Origin: Dyella kyungheensis
Lineage (GTDB): Bacteria; Pseudomonadota; Gammaproteobacteria; Xanthomonadales; Rhodanobacteraceae
Direction: 5' to 3'
Assembly (NCBI RefSeq): GCF_016905005.1
Contig: NZ_JADIKC010000001.1
Span: 310,001-374,000, forward strand
Length of the DNA stretch: 64,000 nucleotides
Shown one piece after another: positions 8,931-17,215 of the stretch. Position numbers and translations under genes: made by a program. The first letter of the stretch is position 1. Each line of letters opens with the position of its first letter. The notes beneath the pieces were generated by a model. The model saw nothing but the letters and a program-made list of their open reading frames with translations. It was not told the DNA's origin and searched no databases.

Positions 8931-9548
8931 TCAGAGCTGCAGCGAGATCTGCGTGGTGCCGGGCTCGTCGGGCGTCAGCCGGCGCACGAAGCCCAGCTCT
9001 TTGCACAGCTGCAGCATGGGGCGGTTTTCCAGCAGCACGTAACCCCAGATCTCGCTCAGGCCGCGCCGGCGGCAGTCGTCCACCAGGCGCTGCATGAGCA
9101 GGGCGCCCAGGCCCTGGCGCGCCCAATCGTGCTCGACCAGCACGGAGAACTCGGCGCTGTTGGCGGCCTGGTCCACGAAGATGCGGCCGACGCCGCGCAA
9201 CTCGGCCGGCTGCACGGTTTCGTCCATCAGCACGAAGGCGGTTTCCAGCTCGGGATCGATGTGGGTCAGGCGTTGCGCCATCGAATCGGGCAGTTCGCCC
9301 ATCGAATGCAGGAAGCGGCGCCGGATGTCTTCCGGCGACAGGCGCGAGAACTGGCGCTTCAGCGCGGCCACGTCGGCGGGTTCGATGCTGCGCAGGGACA
9401 GCTCGCGGCCGTCGTGGGTGTGGACTCGCTCGCCCTTGGGAGGCTTGGGCACCTCCACCAGCTGAGGGCGCGCAAAGCGCTCAGGGCTGCGCACGGGAAC
9501 CAGCGCGTGGCTGTTGGAGTAGTAGTCGAGAGCCGGAGTCATGACCAT
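8931..9548 (-). CDS. GNAT-family N-acetyltransferase
   Basis: 205 residues. The C-terminal two thirds form a GNAT fold: LRSIEPADVAALKRQF at the start of the domain, then RIFVDQAANSAEFSVLVEHDWARQGLGALLM, which carries the acetyl-CoA-binding Q-x-x-G-x-G/A loop, and ENRPMLQLCKELGF near the end. The family resembles the GNAT module fused to acyl-CoA synthetases in protein acetyltransferases (Pat/YfiQ C-terminus), but here it stands alone, so protein-lysine acetylation is only a possibility. Two ATGs, at 9548 and 9542, could serve as start. Neither has an obvious Shine-Dalgarno, and a TAAAGT-like sequence lies directly upstream. Confidence 0.8.
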   Translation of the reverse strand: MVMTPALDYYSNSHALVPVRSPERFARPQLVEVPKPPKGERVHTHDGRELSLRSIEPADVAALKRQFSRLSPEDIRRRFLHSMGELPDSMAQRLTHIDPELETAFVLMDETVQPAELRGVGRIFVDQAANSAEFSVLVEHDWARQGLGALLMQRLVDDCRRRGLSEIWGYVLLENRPMLQLCKELGFVRRLTPDEPGTTQISLQL

Positions 9549-9722
9549 ACTTTAGCGTACTGTGTGCAGTGCAACATGAACAAAAGCCCATGGCGGACTG
9601 GATATCGCATGACTTCATGTCGCACCGCATTGCCGTGAACCGCGGGATTCCTGCGAGAGCCATCCCGACCCGGGCAGAATGCCCCAGCCCACGCACGCCT
9701 GCGTTGAGGGAGAGTGAAATCG

Positions 9723-10112
9723 ATGGCTACTGCGTCCAAAGGCATCACCCCGGCACAGCTGGAAAAGCTCTGTGGGAGCTGGCCCGGCGTCACCCGGGAC
9801 ATCAAATGGGGCGCCGACCTGGTCATGAGCGTGGGCGGCAAGATGTTCGCGGTCATGCCCACCGAGGGCGGGCGGATCTCGTTCAAGGTGGAGGACGAGC
9901 GTTTTCTGGAACTCAGCGACCAGCCGGGTATGATCGCCGCCCCCTATCTTGCCCGGGCCCGCTGGATTTCGGTGGTGGAGCCCAAGCGCTTCAGCACCGC
10001 GGAACTGTCGGATCTGATCCGCACGGCCTACGGGCTGATCCGCGCCAAGCTGACCAAGAAACTGCAGGCCGAGTTGGGCGAGTGGCCGCCATCGAAGGAG
10101 CGCAAGAAGTGA
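9723..10112 (+). CDS. MmcQ/YjbR-family protein
   Basis: 129 residues. Family hallmarks are the early CGSWPGVTRDIKWGADLVMSVGGKMFAV segment and the C-terminal helix with the SDLIRTAYGLIRAKL pattern. YjbR-like proteins have a double-wing fold, are sometimes called DNA-binding, and have no settled function. I start at ATG 9723 because GGAG at 9709-9712 is 10 nt away; an in-frame GTG at 9714 overlaps that ribosome site and is less likely. The last four bases (GTGA) overlap the start of the VOC gene, so the two form a coupled pair. Confidence 0.85.
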   Translation: MATASKGITPAQLEKLCGSWPGVTRDIKWGADLVMSVGGKMFAVMPTEGGRISFKVEDERFLELSDQPGMIAAPYLARARWISVVEPKRFSTAELSDLIRTAYGLIRAKLTKKLQAELGEWPPSKERKK

Positions 10113-10504
10113 AGCAATACATCGGCAGCATCGCGCTGGTCGTGGCCGACTACGACGAGGCCATCGACTGGTACACCCGCGTGCTTGGTTTCACGCTGGT
10201 CGAAGACACCGACATGGGCGGCGGCAAGCGCTGGGTGGTGGTGGCGCCGCCGGGCGCTACCGAAACGCGGGTGTTGCTGGCGAAGGCATCCACGCCGGAA
10301 CAGTCCGCGCGCGTGGGCGACCAGACCGGCGGCCGCGTCTTCCTGTTGTTGCATACCGACGACTTCTGGCGCGATTACCGGCGCATGGAGGCCGCGGGCG
10401 CCACGTTCTGCGAAACGCCGCGCGAAGAGGCCTATGGCACCGTGGTGGTGTTTCAGGACCTGTATGGCAACAAGTGGGATTTGTTGCAGCTCAACCTGGG
10501 GTGA
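10109..10504 (+). CDS. VOC (glyoxalase/bleomycin-resistance) family protein
   Basis: 131 residues, one vicinal-oxygen-chelate domain of two beta-alpha-beta-beta-beta units. Seen are IALVVADYDEAIDWYTRVLGFTLVED at the N-terminus and VVVFQDLYGNKWDLLQ at the C-terminus. The start is GTG at 10109, supported by AAGGAG 8 nt upstream inside the preceding gene and by the GTGA overlap. The substrate is unknown; proteins of this subgroup are often annotated glyoxalase without evidence of glyoxalase I activity. Confidence 0.85.
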   Translation: MKQYIGSIALVVADYDEAIDWYTRVLGFTLVEDTDMGGGKRWVVVAPPGATETRVLLAKASTPEQSARVGDQTGGRVFLLLHTDDFWRDYRRMEAAGATFCETPREEAYGTVVVFQDLYGNKWDLLQLNLG

Positions 10505-10519
10505 TTCCGGGTGCTCTTC

Positions 10520-10598
10520 TGTGGGAGCGCACTTGGGCGCGACAAGCCTGCCCAGTGGAGCCATGCAGGTGGCCGTCGCGCACAAGTGCGCTCCCACA
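10520..10598. repeat. REP-type inverted repeat pair 2
   Basis: Arms at 10520-10543 and 10575-10598 are reverse complements of each other with a single mismatch (cttgggc against caagtgc). The element lies between the convergent VOC and CDF genes. It belongs to the same family as 5207-5286. Confidence 0.9.
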
Positions 10599-10629
10599 TT
10601 TCAGGGGTCTTTACACGGCGATCTAGCGC

Positions 10630-11538
10630 TCAGTCCGCAATATCCGGCTCGAAGAAACTCCAGCGGACATCCGGGAACTGCGTCTTCATGGCGCGTTCCA
10701 CGCGGTTGATCGCTTCGACCAGTGCGGTCTGGTCCGGTGCGGGGGACATGCGCGCTTTCACCGCCACCATCACGTCCGGGCCCATCTGCAAGGTGATCAG
10801 GTTGAGCAGCACGTCGACTTCCGGCTGGGCGTTGATGAAAGCGACCAGCTCTTCGCGACGCTTCGGCTCCACCCCCTGGCCGATCAGCAGGTCTTTCACT
10901 TCGCTCGCCACGACGACCGCCACGACCACCAGCAGCACGCCGATGGCGATGGTGCCCCCGGCGTCGTAGAGCAGGTTGCCGGTGAGCATGGTGGCCAGCA
11001 CGGCGATCAGTGCGATGGTGAGGCCGAGCAGGGCGGCGAGGTCTTCGCCGAAGATCACCAGCAATTCGCTGGAGCGCGTTTCGCGGAACCAGCGCCACAG
11101 GCTGCGGCCATCGCGCGCCTTGTTCACTTCCTTGAGGCAACCGTGCATGGAAATGGATTCGGCGACCACGCCGAACGCCAGCACGCCCACTGCCAGCCAC
11201 GGCCATTTCAGGGGCTCGGGATGGCTGAACTTGTGGATGCCTTCGTAGATGGAAAACATGCCGCCCACGCTGAAAAGCAGGATGGCGACGAGAAACGACC
11301 AGAAGTACAGCGCGCGGCCCCAGCCCAACGGGTATTCATCCGACGGCGGGCGATCGGCCTGGCGCATGCCCAGCAACAACAGGCCCTGGTTGCCGCAGTC
11401 GGCCAGCGAATGCACGGCCTCGGCGAGCATGGCGCCGGAGCCGGTGATCAATGCGGCGACCAGCTTGCTGACGAAGATGGCGAAATTGGCGCCGAGGGCG
11501 AGCAGGATCGCCCTCAGTGAATTAGCTTGGCCTGACAT
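10630..11538 (-). CDS. Cation diffusion facilitator (CDF) family transporter
   Basis: 302 residues. CDF proteins export divalent metals (Zn, Fe, Co, Mn, Ni) in exchange for protons. The first transmembrane block carries the HSLAD motif in helix 2 (H-x-x-x-D) and helix 5 carries the matching FGEDLAALLG, together the usual metal site of four side chains. Six membrane segments are followed by a cytoplasmic ferredoxin-like domain starting near VEPKRREELVAFI. The large insert around residues 95-150 (including SISMHGCLKEVNKARDG) fits the ZNT9/Slc30a9-like subgroup. It is convergent with the VOC gene and there is no metal regulator alongside, so the metal cannot be named. Confidence 0.9.
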   Translation of the reverse strand: MSGQANSLRAILLALGANFAIFVSKLVAALITGSGAMLAEAVHSLADCGNQGLLLLGMRQADRPPSDEYPLGWGRALYFWSFLVAILLFSVGGMFSIYEGIHKFSHPEPLKWPWLAVGVLAFGVVAESISMHGCLKEVNKARDGRSLWRWFRETRSSELLVIFGEDLAALLGLTIALIAVLATMLTGNLLYDAGGTIAIGVLLVVVAVVVASEVKDLLIGQGVEPKRREELVAFINAQPEVDVLLNLITLQMGPDVMVAVKARMSPAPDQTALVEAINRVERAMKTQFPDVRWSFFEPDIAD

Positions 11539-11586
11539 CGTGCCTTCCTTTGGACGAAGGCAGGCAGTTTAAAGGGCTGTTCGTCG

Positions 11587-12102
11587 TCAGTGTATGACGC
11601 CACCCACACCGATCCCGAAGCTCACGTTCGACTTGCCCGCTTCCATCTCCGCCGGCGTCCACACGTGCGACTGGGCCACGCTCACCGTGGGGAACACGTA
11701 GGTGGCCTGGCCCACGTTGCCGGGGCGGGTGCCGGTGATCCGTCCGCTCAGGGTGATCAGCGCGCCGGTCGGGTAGTTGAAGGGTTCCACGAAGCCGGGC
11801 ATCACCGCGACGAAGCGGCCCCAGCCGCCGTTGTTGTCCAGCTTGGGCCGCTGCGAGCTGTCCAGCGGATAGCCGACGATTTCCACTTCACTGCGGTCGG
11901 GGAAATTGCTCACCTGCACCACGGTGCCGCCCCAGATCACATCGGCGTTGGCGTAGCGGTCGGGCGATTGCGCCACGATGTTGGGCGCGGTGGCTACGGT
12001 GGCCGGCGAGGGCTTGTAGATGGGCGCGGGCGCGCATGCGGCCAGCGCCAGCATGCCGAGAGCGATGGTACTGCGCAGTAGGGTGCTGGTGAGCTGGGTC
12101 AT
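11587..12102 (-). CDS. slp: Slp-family outer membrane lipoprotein
   Basis: 171 residues. The N-terminus is a lipoprotein signal (LGMLALAAC with the lipidated Cys in the LAAC box). The mature part shows Slp hallmarks: IWGGTVVQVSNFPDRSEVEIVGYPLDSSQRP, FVAVMPGFVEP and ALITLSGRITGTRPG. In E. coli Slp is a carbon-starvation- and acid-induced outer membrane lipoprotein of unclear role. The gene appears monocistronic. Confidence 0.9.
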   Translation of the reverse strand: MTQLTSTLLRSTIALGMLALAACAPAPIYKPSPATVATAPNIVAQSPDRYANADVIWGGTVVQVSNFPDRSEVEIVGYPLDSSQRPKLDNNGGWGRFVAVMPGFVEPFNYPTGALITLSGRITGTRPGNVGQATYVFPTVSVAQSHVWTPAEMEAGKSNVSFGIGVGGVIH

Positions 12103-12186
12103 GGCCGTCTTCCGGGTGGCGTTGGATTGAGCTTAACGGGCTCACCGCGCGGAAGGTATACAGCGGGTGGAAGTCCCGTTGAGCGT

Positions 12187-13068
12187 TCAGCTGGCGCTGT
12201 CTTCCACCAGCCAGTCGAGCCGCCACTGGGCAGGACGTTCCTGCGACAGCATGGGTGCCATCACCCGCAGGGAGTCGCGCAGCGCCTCGTCCAGTTTCCA
12301 TGGGGCATTGAGGATCACCATGCCCGAACCGTTGAGACGCAACGGCGAGTCGTCCGGGTGCACCAGCAGCTCCGCGCGCAGTACGCGTCGTGCGCTGCAG
12401 TGCTGCAACCAGCGATGGAACGGCTGCACCTGGCTGCGCAACTTGATCGGATACCACACGGCATAGACGCCGGTAGGCCAGCGTTCCAGTGCGGCTTTCA
12501 AGGCTTTTTCGATCACGCGGTATTCGGCTTCCTGGGCCTCGTACGGCGGGTCGATCAGCACCAGCCCGCGCTTTTCCTTGGGCGGCAGCAGGGCCTTGAG
12601 CGCTTCGTAGCCGTTGCGCTGGTGCACGTGCACGCGGTGATCGTGATGGAACAGGTCGCGCAGGCGCGTGGCTTCTTCCGGATGCAATTCGCACAGCTGC
12701 GCGCTGTCGATCTCGCGCATCGCGTTCGCCACCTGCAGCGGCGAGCCCGGGTAGAGCTTCAGCCCATGATCGTTGCCCGGCAGGCGCAGGATGGCGTCGA
12801 GCCAGCGGCGCAGCAGCGGCGGCAGTGCCTGGCCCTTGCCGCTGTTGGGATGCAGGTCGGGGAACAGCAGGCGCGAGATGCCGTCCTTGTATTCGCCGGT
12901 CTTGCCCGCCTCGACACCGTCCAGGGCGTAGCAGCCGCTGCCGGCGTGGGTGTCGATGAAGGCGAACTGCGTGGCCTTCGCCTGCATCGCTTCGATCAGC
13001 GCGAACAGCACGCTGTGCTTGAGGACATCGGCGAAGTTGCCGGCGTGGTAGGCGTGGCGATAGTTCAT
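12187..13068 (-). CDS. rlmJ: 23S rRNA (adenine(2030)-N(6))-methyltransferase RlmJ
   Basis: 293 residues. RlmJ makes m6A2030 in 23S rRNA. The start MNYRHAYHAGNFADVLKH is the invariant N-terminus of the family, FIDTHAGSGCYAL is the SAM-binding region and LVLIDPPYEA carries the catalytic DPPY box. The gene starts at the edge of the 1-kb gene-free palindrome region. Confidence 0.96.
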   Translation of the reverse strand: MNYRHAYHAGNFADVLKHSVLFALIEAMQAKATQFAFIDTHAGSGCYALDGVEAGKTGEYKDGISRLLFPDLHPNSGKGQALPPLLRRWLDAILRLPGNDHGLKLYPGSPLQVANAMREIDSAQLCELHPEEATRLRDLFHHDHRVHVHQRNGYEALKALLPPKEKRGLVLIDPPYEAQEAEYRVIEKALKAALERWPTGVYAVWYPIKLRSQVQPFHRWLQHCSARRVLRAELLVHPDDSPLRLNGSGMVILNAPWKLDEALRDSLRVMAPMLSQERPAQWRLDWLVEDSAS

Positions 13069-13232
13069 GAAGGGGGGAGGGGCAGGCGGTTGGACAGTAT
13101 AGGGGGTGGGGTGTGCTCGCGCTTTTGTTCGGCATCCCGGAGGAGGCCGGGCCCAGTGCCTTTGCGCTCGGTTGTCGCGTGATCGCGACCTGGCTCGCCT
13201 GCCGCGGGCTTCCGTCCTCCTGCCGGAGGCCG

Positions 13233-13268
13233 GGTCACTTTCTCTTGCTTGCCCAAGAGAAAGTAACC
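13233..13268. repeat. Imperfect palindrome (ggtcactttctcttg arms)
   Basis: Arms 13233-13247 and 13254-13268 match at 14 of 15 positions around a 6-nt loop. The same actttctctt/ttacttttcttt theme recurs in the stem at 13831-13930, indicating one repeat family. Confidence 0.8.
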
Positions 13269-13340
13269 AAAGAGAAGGGCCCCCCGGATGACGCGCCTTA
13301 GGGGCCTAGCGGCCCTCCAGGTGCGCGGGTGGGTTGCGGG

Positions 13341-13396
13341 GTTTTTCGACAGGGCATCCTGCCCTGGCGAAAAACTGGCCCGCATCCATGCGGGCC
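13341..13396. repeat. Two adjacent palindromes
   Basis: 13341-13356 pairs with 13360-13375 (gtttttcgacagggca / tgccctggcgaaaaac, one mismatch, 3-nt loop). Immediately after, ggcccgcat pairs perfectly with atgcgggcc (13377-13396). The first resembles an intrinsic terminator on either strand because its outer arms are A/T rich. Confidence 0.7.
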
Positions 13397-13480
13397 ACCC
13401 TTCGGGCTTTCCTCCACCCACCCGCCGCGTCATACGGGGACCCCAAGAGCCAAGAGCCGGAGCAAGAGCTGCAGGTCTAC

Positions 13481-13562
13481 TGTAGGAGCGCACCCTGTGC
13501 GCGACCATCCTACGGAGCGGTACATCCCAGCGTGACGGTCGCGCACAGGGTGCGCTCCTACA
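13481..13562. repeat. REP-type inverted repeat pair 3
   Basis: 26-bp arms (13481-13506 and 13537-13562) are perfect reverse complements with the core tgtaggagcgcaccctgtgc. The arm sequence differs from REP pair 1 at several positions, yet both arms carry the matching changes. Confidence 0.9.
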
Positions 13563-13603
13563 GAAAAGCGCATACGTTTCCGCGAGCACCCGCCCCTCAC
13601 CCC

Positions 13604-13630
13604 GTCCCTCTCCCCGGCGGGGAGAGGGAC
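13604..13630. repeat. Perfect 12-bp stem-loop
   Basis: gtccctctcccc (13604-13615) and ggggagagggac (13619-13630) are perfect reverse complements with a 3-nt loop. It is a purine/pyrimidine-asymmetric hairpin of a type often dispersed in Xanthomonadales intergenic DNA. Confidence 0.8.
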
Positions 13631-13830
13631 AAGTGGGGTGCATCGCGAAGACAAGCCAAGGGCGATGCGAAGCGAGGCTCCGCCTTAAGTCCTCAGCGAG
13701 TCGGGCGCGTTGCGCAGTGCTTGGAAGTACCCCTGGGGTACCCTCCCATGGAGATCCGGCAGGACGCGCCTCGGGCGTTCGTGCTTGGATTCAACACGAT
13801 GCTGCCAGCTCTAAAGGCCATTTCTTTGGG

Positions 13831-13930
13831 TTACTTTTCTTTACTCCGGGCATCCTGCCCTCCGCCCTTCGGGCCGGCTTCGCCGTTCGCATGCGCTCCT
13901 GCGCATGCGTGGGCCAGCAAAGAAAAGTGA
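13831..13930. repeat. Long-armed inverted repeat enclosing a smaller palindrome
   Basis: Outer arms ttacttttcttt (13831-13842) and aaagaaaagtga (13919-13930) match at 11 of 12 positions. They enclose a second palindrome (gcatgcg / cgcatgc, about 13890-13909) and the string gggcatcctgccc shared with the palindrome at 13341-13375. Confidence 0.65.
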
Positions 13931-14093
13931 CTCGAGCGGCGGCAGCCGATCGAAACGCCCGCTGCGTCCCACGGGACTAGCTTCGCGTCGTAAGCGGCCA
14001 GATCGCGGAATCGCGACAAATAAAGGCCGAGGCGTGTCTCCGGAAACCAGCAAGACCCAACTCCAGAGTTGAGCCTCCGCCCACCCCATCGCT

Positions 14094-14438
14094 ATGCTTG
14101 CCCCCATGCCCCGCCATTTGTTCCGTCACCTGCGCCGCTGCCGCACCTTAATGGTGCTGGCGTTATGCGCCTGGCTGGCGCTGTCCAGCGTGGCGTGGGC
14201 GATGCCGCAGCACGACGATTGTTGCCCGCCGACGAAGGCCGCGCAGCACGATCACGCGGCTACGCACCCATCCACCGTGATGTCCGATAGCTGCTGCACC
14301 CACGCACCGGCGAGCGTGCCGGAGTCGATCGTGCCGCACGTGCTGCACGTGCAGGCGGACATCGCGGTGTGGCAGTCGCATCGCCAAGTTGCGCCGCAAC
14401 CTGCCTACGATCCGCCGCTGCGGCCACCGCTCGCCTGA
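14094..14438 (+). CDS. CopL-position Cys/His-rich secreted protein upstream of copAB
   Basis: 114 residues (an in-frame ATG at 14106 is an equally good start; neither has a clear Shine-Dalgarno). A signal peptide (LMVLALCAWLALSSVAWA) is followed by a short mature chain with paired cysteines and histidines, QHDDCCPP and SDSCCTHAP, plus a His-containing C-terminus. In Xanthomonas a Cys/His-rich gene in exactly this place, copL, is needed for copper-induced expression of copAB. Position, size and composition match; I did not recognise CopL by direct sequence similarity. It ends 81 nt before copA. Confidence 0.6.
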   Translation: MLAPMPRHLFRHLRRCRTLMVLALCAWLALSSVAWAMPQHDDCCPPTKAAQHDHAATHPSTVMSDSCCTHAPASVPESIVPHVLHVQADIAVWQSHRQVAPQPAYDPPLRPPLA

Positions 14439-14519
14439 TTCTCCGTTGAAGGTCACGGGCCGGCGCCTGCCGGTCGATGCGATGCGCCTGCATGCGGGCG
14501 TGCGACACGGAGCAATGGG

Positions 14520-16262
14520 ATGAACAAGCAGGAACCACGTGGATTTCAGTTGCCGCGTCGGCGTTTCGTACAGGGACTCGCGCTGGGTGGCGTCGCTGCC
14601 GGGCTGGGGCTTTGGCGCGGCAATGCGATGGCGCAGGCCAGCACACCGCGAGCGGAGTTGCGCGGCAACCATTTCGAACTGGAGATCGGCGAGTTGCCGG
14701 TCGATTTCACCGGGCGCAAGCGCATCGCCACCGTGGTGAACGGCCAGCTGCCGGCGCCGCTGCTGCGCTGGCGGCAGGGCGATACGGTGAGCCTGCGCGT
14801 ACGCAATCGACTCAAGGTCACGAGTTCCATCCATTGGCACGGCATCGTGTTGCCAGCGGATATGGACGGCGTGCCGGGCCTGAGTTTCGAGGGCATTCCC
14901 GCGGGCGGCGAATACACCTACCGGTTCACCGTGAACCAGAGCGGCACGTACTGGTACCACAGCCATTCGCGCTTCCAGGAACAGACCGGCCTGCTCGGTC
15001 CCATCGTGGTCGAGCCGCGCGACGGCGAGCGCTATCCGGCCGATCGCGACTACGTGGTGATGCTCAACGACTGGACCGATCTCGATCCGGAAACGATCTA
15101 CGCGAACCTGAAAAAGCAGAGCGATTACTACAACGTCGGCAAGCGCACCGTGGGCGATTTCATGCACGACACCCACCGCGCAGGCATCGCCAAGGCGCTG
15201 GACGATCGCCGCATGTGGAACCAGATGCGCATGGATCCCACCGACCTGGCGGATGTCTCCTCGGTGGCCTATACCTATCTGACCAACGGTTGCACGCCGG
15301 CCGGCAATTGGACTGGCCTGTTCAATGCGGGCGAGAAAGTGCAGCTCCGCTTCATCAACGGCTCGTCGATGACGTTCTTCGACGTGCGCATTCCCGGCTT
15401 GAAGATGACCGTGGTCGCCGCCGACGGCCAGGCCATCGAACCGGTGAGCGTGGATGAATTCCGCATCGGCACCGCCGAGACCTACGACGTGATCGTGCAG
15501 CCATCGGCCGATCGCGCGTGGACCATCTTTGCGCAAAGCATGGACCGCACCGGCTACGCGCGTGCCACGCTGGCGCCGCGCGCCGGCATGACGGCCGACG
15601 TGCCGCCGCTTGACCCGCGTCCGCTGCTCAGCATGGGCGACATGATGGGCGCGATGGACCACGGCAGCATGGATCACCACGCCATGGGCCACGACATGTC
15701 CGGCATGGACATGATGGCCATGCCCGGCATGGCGATGCCGCACGCGAATGCGCCGGCCGAGCCGCTGAAGACCGGCCCCGAAGTGGACATGCGCGTGGCG
15801 ACGCCGCGCGGCAATCTCGACGACCCGGGCGTGGGCCTGCGCGACAACGGTCGCCGTGTGCTCACCTATGCCGACCTGCACGCCGTCGATGCGCCCATTT
15901 CGCCGCAGGTGGATCGCGAGATGACCTTGCGCCTTACCGGCAACATGGAGCGCTATCTCTGGTCGTTCGACGGCACGCGCTACTCGGGCGCTGAGCCGCT
16001 GCGCCTGCGTTACGGCGAACACGTGCGGATCGTGCTGGTGAACGACACCATGATGACCCATCCCATCCATCTGCACGGGATGTGGAGCGAGCTTGAATCG
16101 CCGGATGGCACGTTCCAGGTGCGCAAGCACACGGTGATGGTGCAGCCCGCGCAGCGCGTCGCCTATCGCGTGAGCGCGGACGCGATGGGGCGCTGGGCCT
16201 ATCACTGCCATCTGCTCTACCACATGGAAGCGGGCATGTTCCGCGAAGTGGTGGTGGCATGA
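14520..16262 (+). CDS. copA: Copper resistance multicopper oxidase CopA
   Basis: 580 residues, exported folded by the Tat system (RRRFVQG near residue 14). Three cupredoxin domains carry the type 1/2/3 copper ligands in the expected places: HWHG at 105-108, HSH from 147, HPIHLHG at 514-520 and HCHLLYHMEAGM starting at 562. A Met/His-rich insert (about residues 372-411, repeated MDHGSMDHH / GMDMMAMPGM units) is the CopA copper-storage segment. It oxidises Cu(I) and sequesters copper in the periplasm. The stop overlaps the copB start (ATGA). Confidence 0.96.
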   Translation: MNKQEPRGFQLPRRRFVQGLALGGVAAGLGLWRGNAMAQASTPRAELRGNHFELEIGELPVDFTGRKRIATVVNGQLPAPLLRWRQGDTVSLRVRNRLKVTSSIHWHGIVLPADMDGVPGLSFEGIPAGGEYTYRFTVNQSGTYWYHSHSRFQEQTGLLGPIVVEPRDGERYPADRDYVVMLNDWTDLDPETIYANLKKQSDYYNVGKRTVGDFMHDTHRAGIAKALDDRRMWNQMRMDPTDLADVSSVAYTYLTNGCTPAGNWTGLFNAGEKVQLRFINGSSMTFFDVRIPGLKMTVVAADGQAIEPVSVDEFRIGTAETYDVIVQPSADRAWTIFAQSMDRTGYARATLAPRAGMTADVPPLDPRPLLSMGDMMGAMDHGSMDHHAMGHDMSGMDMMAMPGMAMPHANAPAEPLKTGPEVDMRVATPRGNLDDPGVGLRDNGRRVLTYADLHAVDAPISPQVDREMTLRLTGNMERYLWSFDGTRYSGAEPLRLRYGEHVRIVLVNDTMMTHPIHLHGMWSELESPDGTFQVRKHTVMVQPAQRVAYRVSADAMGRWAYHCHLLYHMEAGMFREVVVA

Positions 16263-17173
16263 GCAGGGTGCTTTCATGCTGGATCGCCGCCTGTCTCGGC
16301 GCGCTGCCGGTGGCCGCGCTGGCGCAAAGCATGTCGATGCAGGACATGCCGGGCATGTCGATGCCCGCCCCGCACGACGATCATGGCAGCACGACGCCAC
16401 CGGACGATGCGCAGCATGCGGGCCATGACATGGCTGTCAGTGCGTTGCCGCCGAACGATCACGTACCGCCGTCGCCGCCGCAAACCGTGCTGCACGCGAT
16501 GTCGCCATCGCAGATGAACGCCATGATGCAGATGGACGACAACGAATCGATCGGCATGTTGCTGGTCGATCGCCTCGAACGCAGCCGCAGTACGTCCGGC
16601 GACATGGCGACGAGTTGGGAAGCGGAAGGCTGGTACGGCAACGCCATCGATCGCCTGTGGCTGAAGACCGAGGGCGAGCGAGGCAATGAGGGCACGCAGG
16701 ACGCCCGCCTGGAAGCCCTGTGGAGCCATGCCTGGACCAGCTTCTGGGATTGGCAGCTGGGTGCGCGCCAGGACTTCGGCCAGGGGCCGAACCGCCAGTG
16801 GCTTGCCGTGGGTGTGGAAGGACTCGCGCCGTACTGGTTCGAAACGCAGACCACGTTCTATCTGGGCGAGCAGGGCCGGACTGCGCTGCGACTGGAAACC
16901 AGCTACGACCTGCGCTTCACCCAGAAGTTGATCCTCACTCCGAAGGTGGACCTCAACGTCTACGGCAAGGATGATCCGCAGCGAGGCATTTCATCGGGTC
17001 TTTCGAACGTGGAAGCGGGTCTGCGCTTGCGCTACGAGTTCAGTCGCAAATTCGCGCCTTACCTCGGCGTGGACTGGACGCGGCGATTTGGCGATATCGA
17101 CAGCATGCCTGGCATGCCTTTGGTGCATGCGAACGAGACGACATGGGTGGCCGGTGTTCGGATCTGGCTTTGA
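16259..17173 (+). CDS. copB: Copper resistance outer membrane protein CopB
   Basis: 304 residues. A Sec signal peptide (ALPVAALAQ) is followed by a Met/His-rich copper-binding stretch (SMSMQDMPGMSMPAPHDDH). A C-terminal beta-barrel domain (about 110-304) has the family pattern WYGNAIDRLWLKTEGE, RQDFGQGPNRQWLAVGVEGLAPYWF and a C-terminal GVRIWL ending in an aromatic-rich strand. CopB works with CopA in periplasmic/outer membrane copper sequestration. It is translationally coupled to copA. No copC, copD or copper two-component system follows. Confidence 0.95.
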   Translation: MSRVLSCWIAACLGALPVAALAQSMSMQDMPGMSMPAPHDDHGSTTPPDDAQHAGHDMAVSALPPNDHVPPSPPQTVLHAMSPSQMNAMMQMDDNESIGMLLVDRLERSRSTSGDMATSWEAEGWYGNAIDRLWLKTEGERGNEGTQDARLEALWSHAWTSFWDWQLGARQDFGQGPNRQWLAVGVEGLAPYWFETQTTFYLGEQGRTALRLETSYDLRFTQKLILTPKVDLNVYGKDDPQRGISSGLSNVEAGLRLRYEFSRKFAPYLGVDWTRRFGDIDSMPGMPLVHANETTWVAGVRIWL

Positions 17174-17215
17174 AGCGCCAGAGGGCGCTGGAAATACAGC
17201 TCCCTCGGTGCAGCC

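Larger units (their letters stand above)
13069..14093. other. 1-kb gene-free region packed with palindromes
   Basis: No reading frame here looks like a real gene: codon usage is irregular, no Shine-Dalgarno or family motif is seen, and frames on both strands are interrupted by the palindromes. At least seven inverted repeats are present: 13233-13268, 13341-13375, 13377-13396, 13481-13562 (REP pair 3), 13604-13630, 13727-13741 and 13831-13930. The last 150 bp must hold the promoter of the copper operon, but I do not see a convincing -35/-10 pair or a known copper box. Confidence 0.75.

Noticed and set aside
13233-13930. CRISPR array or attachment site
   Set aside because: Palindromes differ in length and sequence and lack regular repeat-spacer spacing; no cas genes or integrase are present.
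14163-16400. 745-codon minus-strand open frame
   Set aside because: It is the antisense shadow of copA/copB. The plus-strand product has full copper-oxidase motifs; the minus frame is Arg/His-rich with no domain, as expected opposite GC-rich codons.
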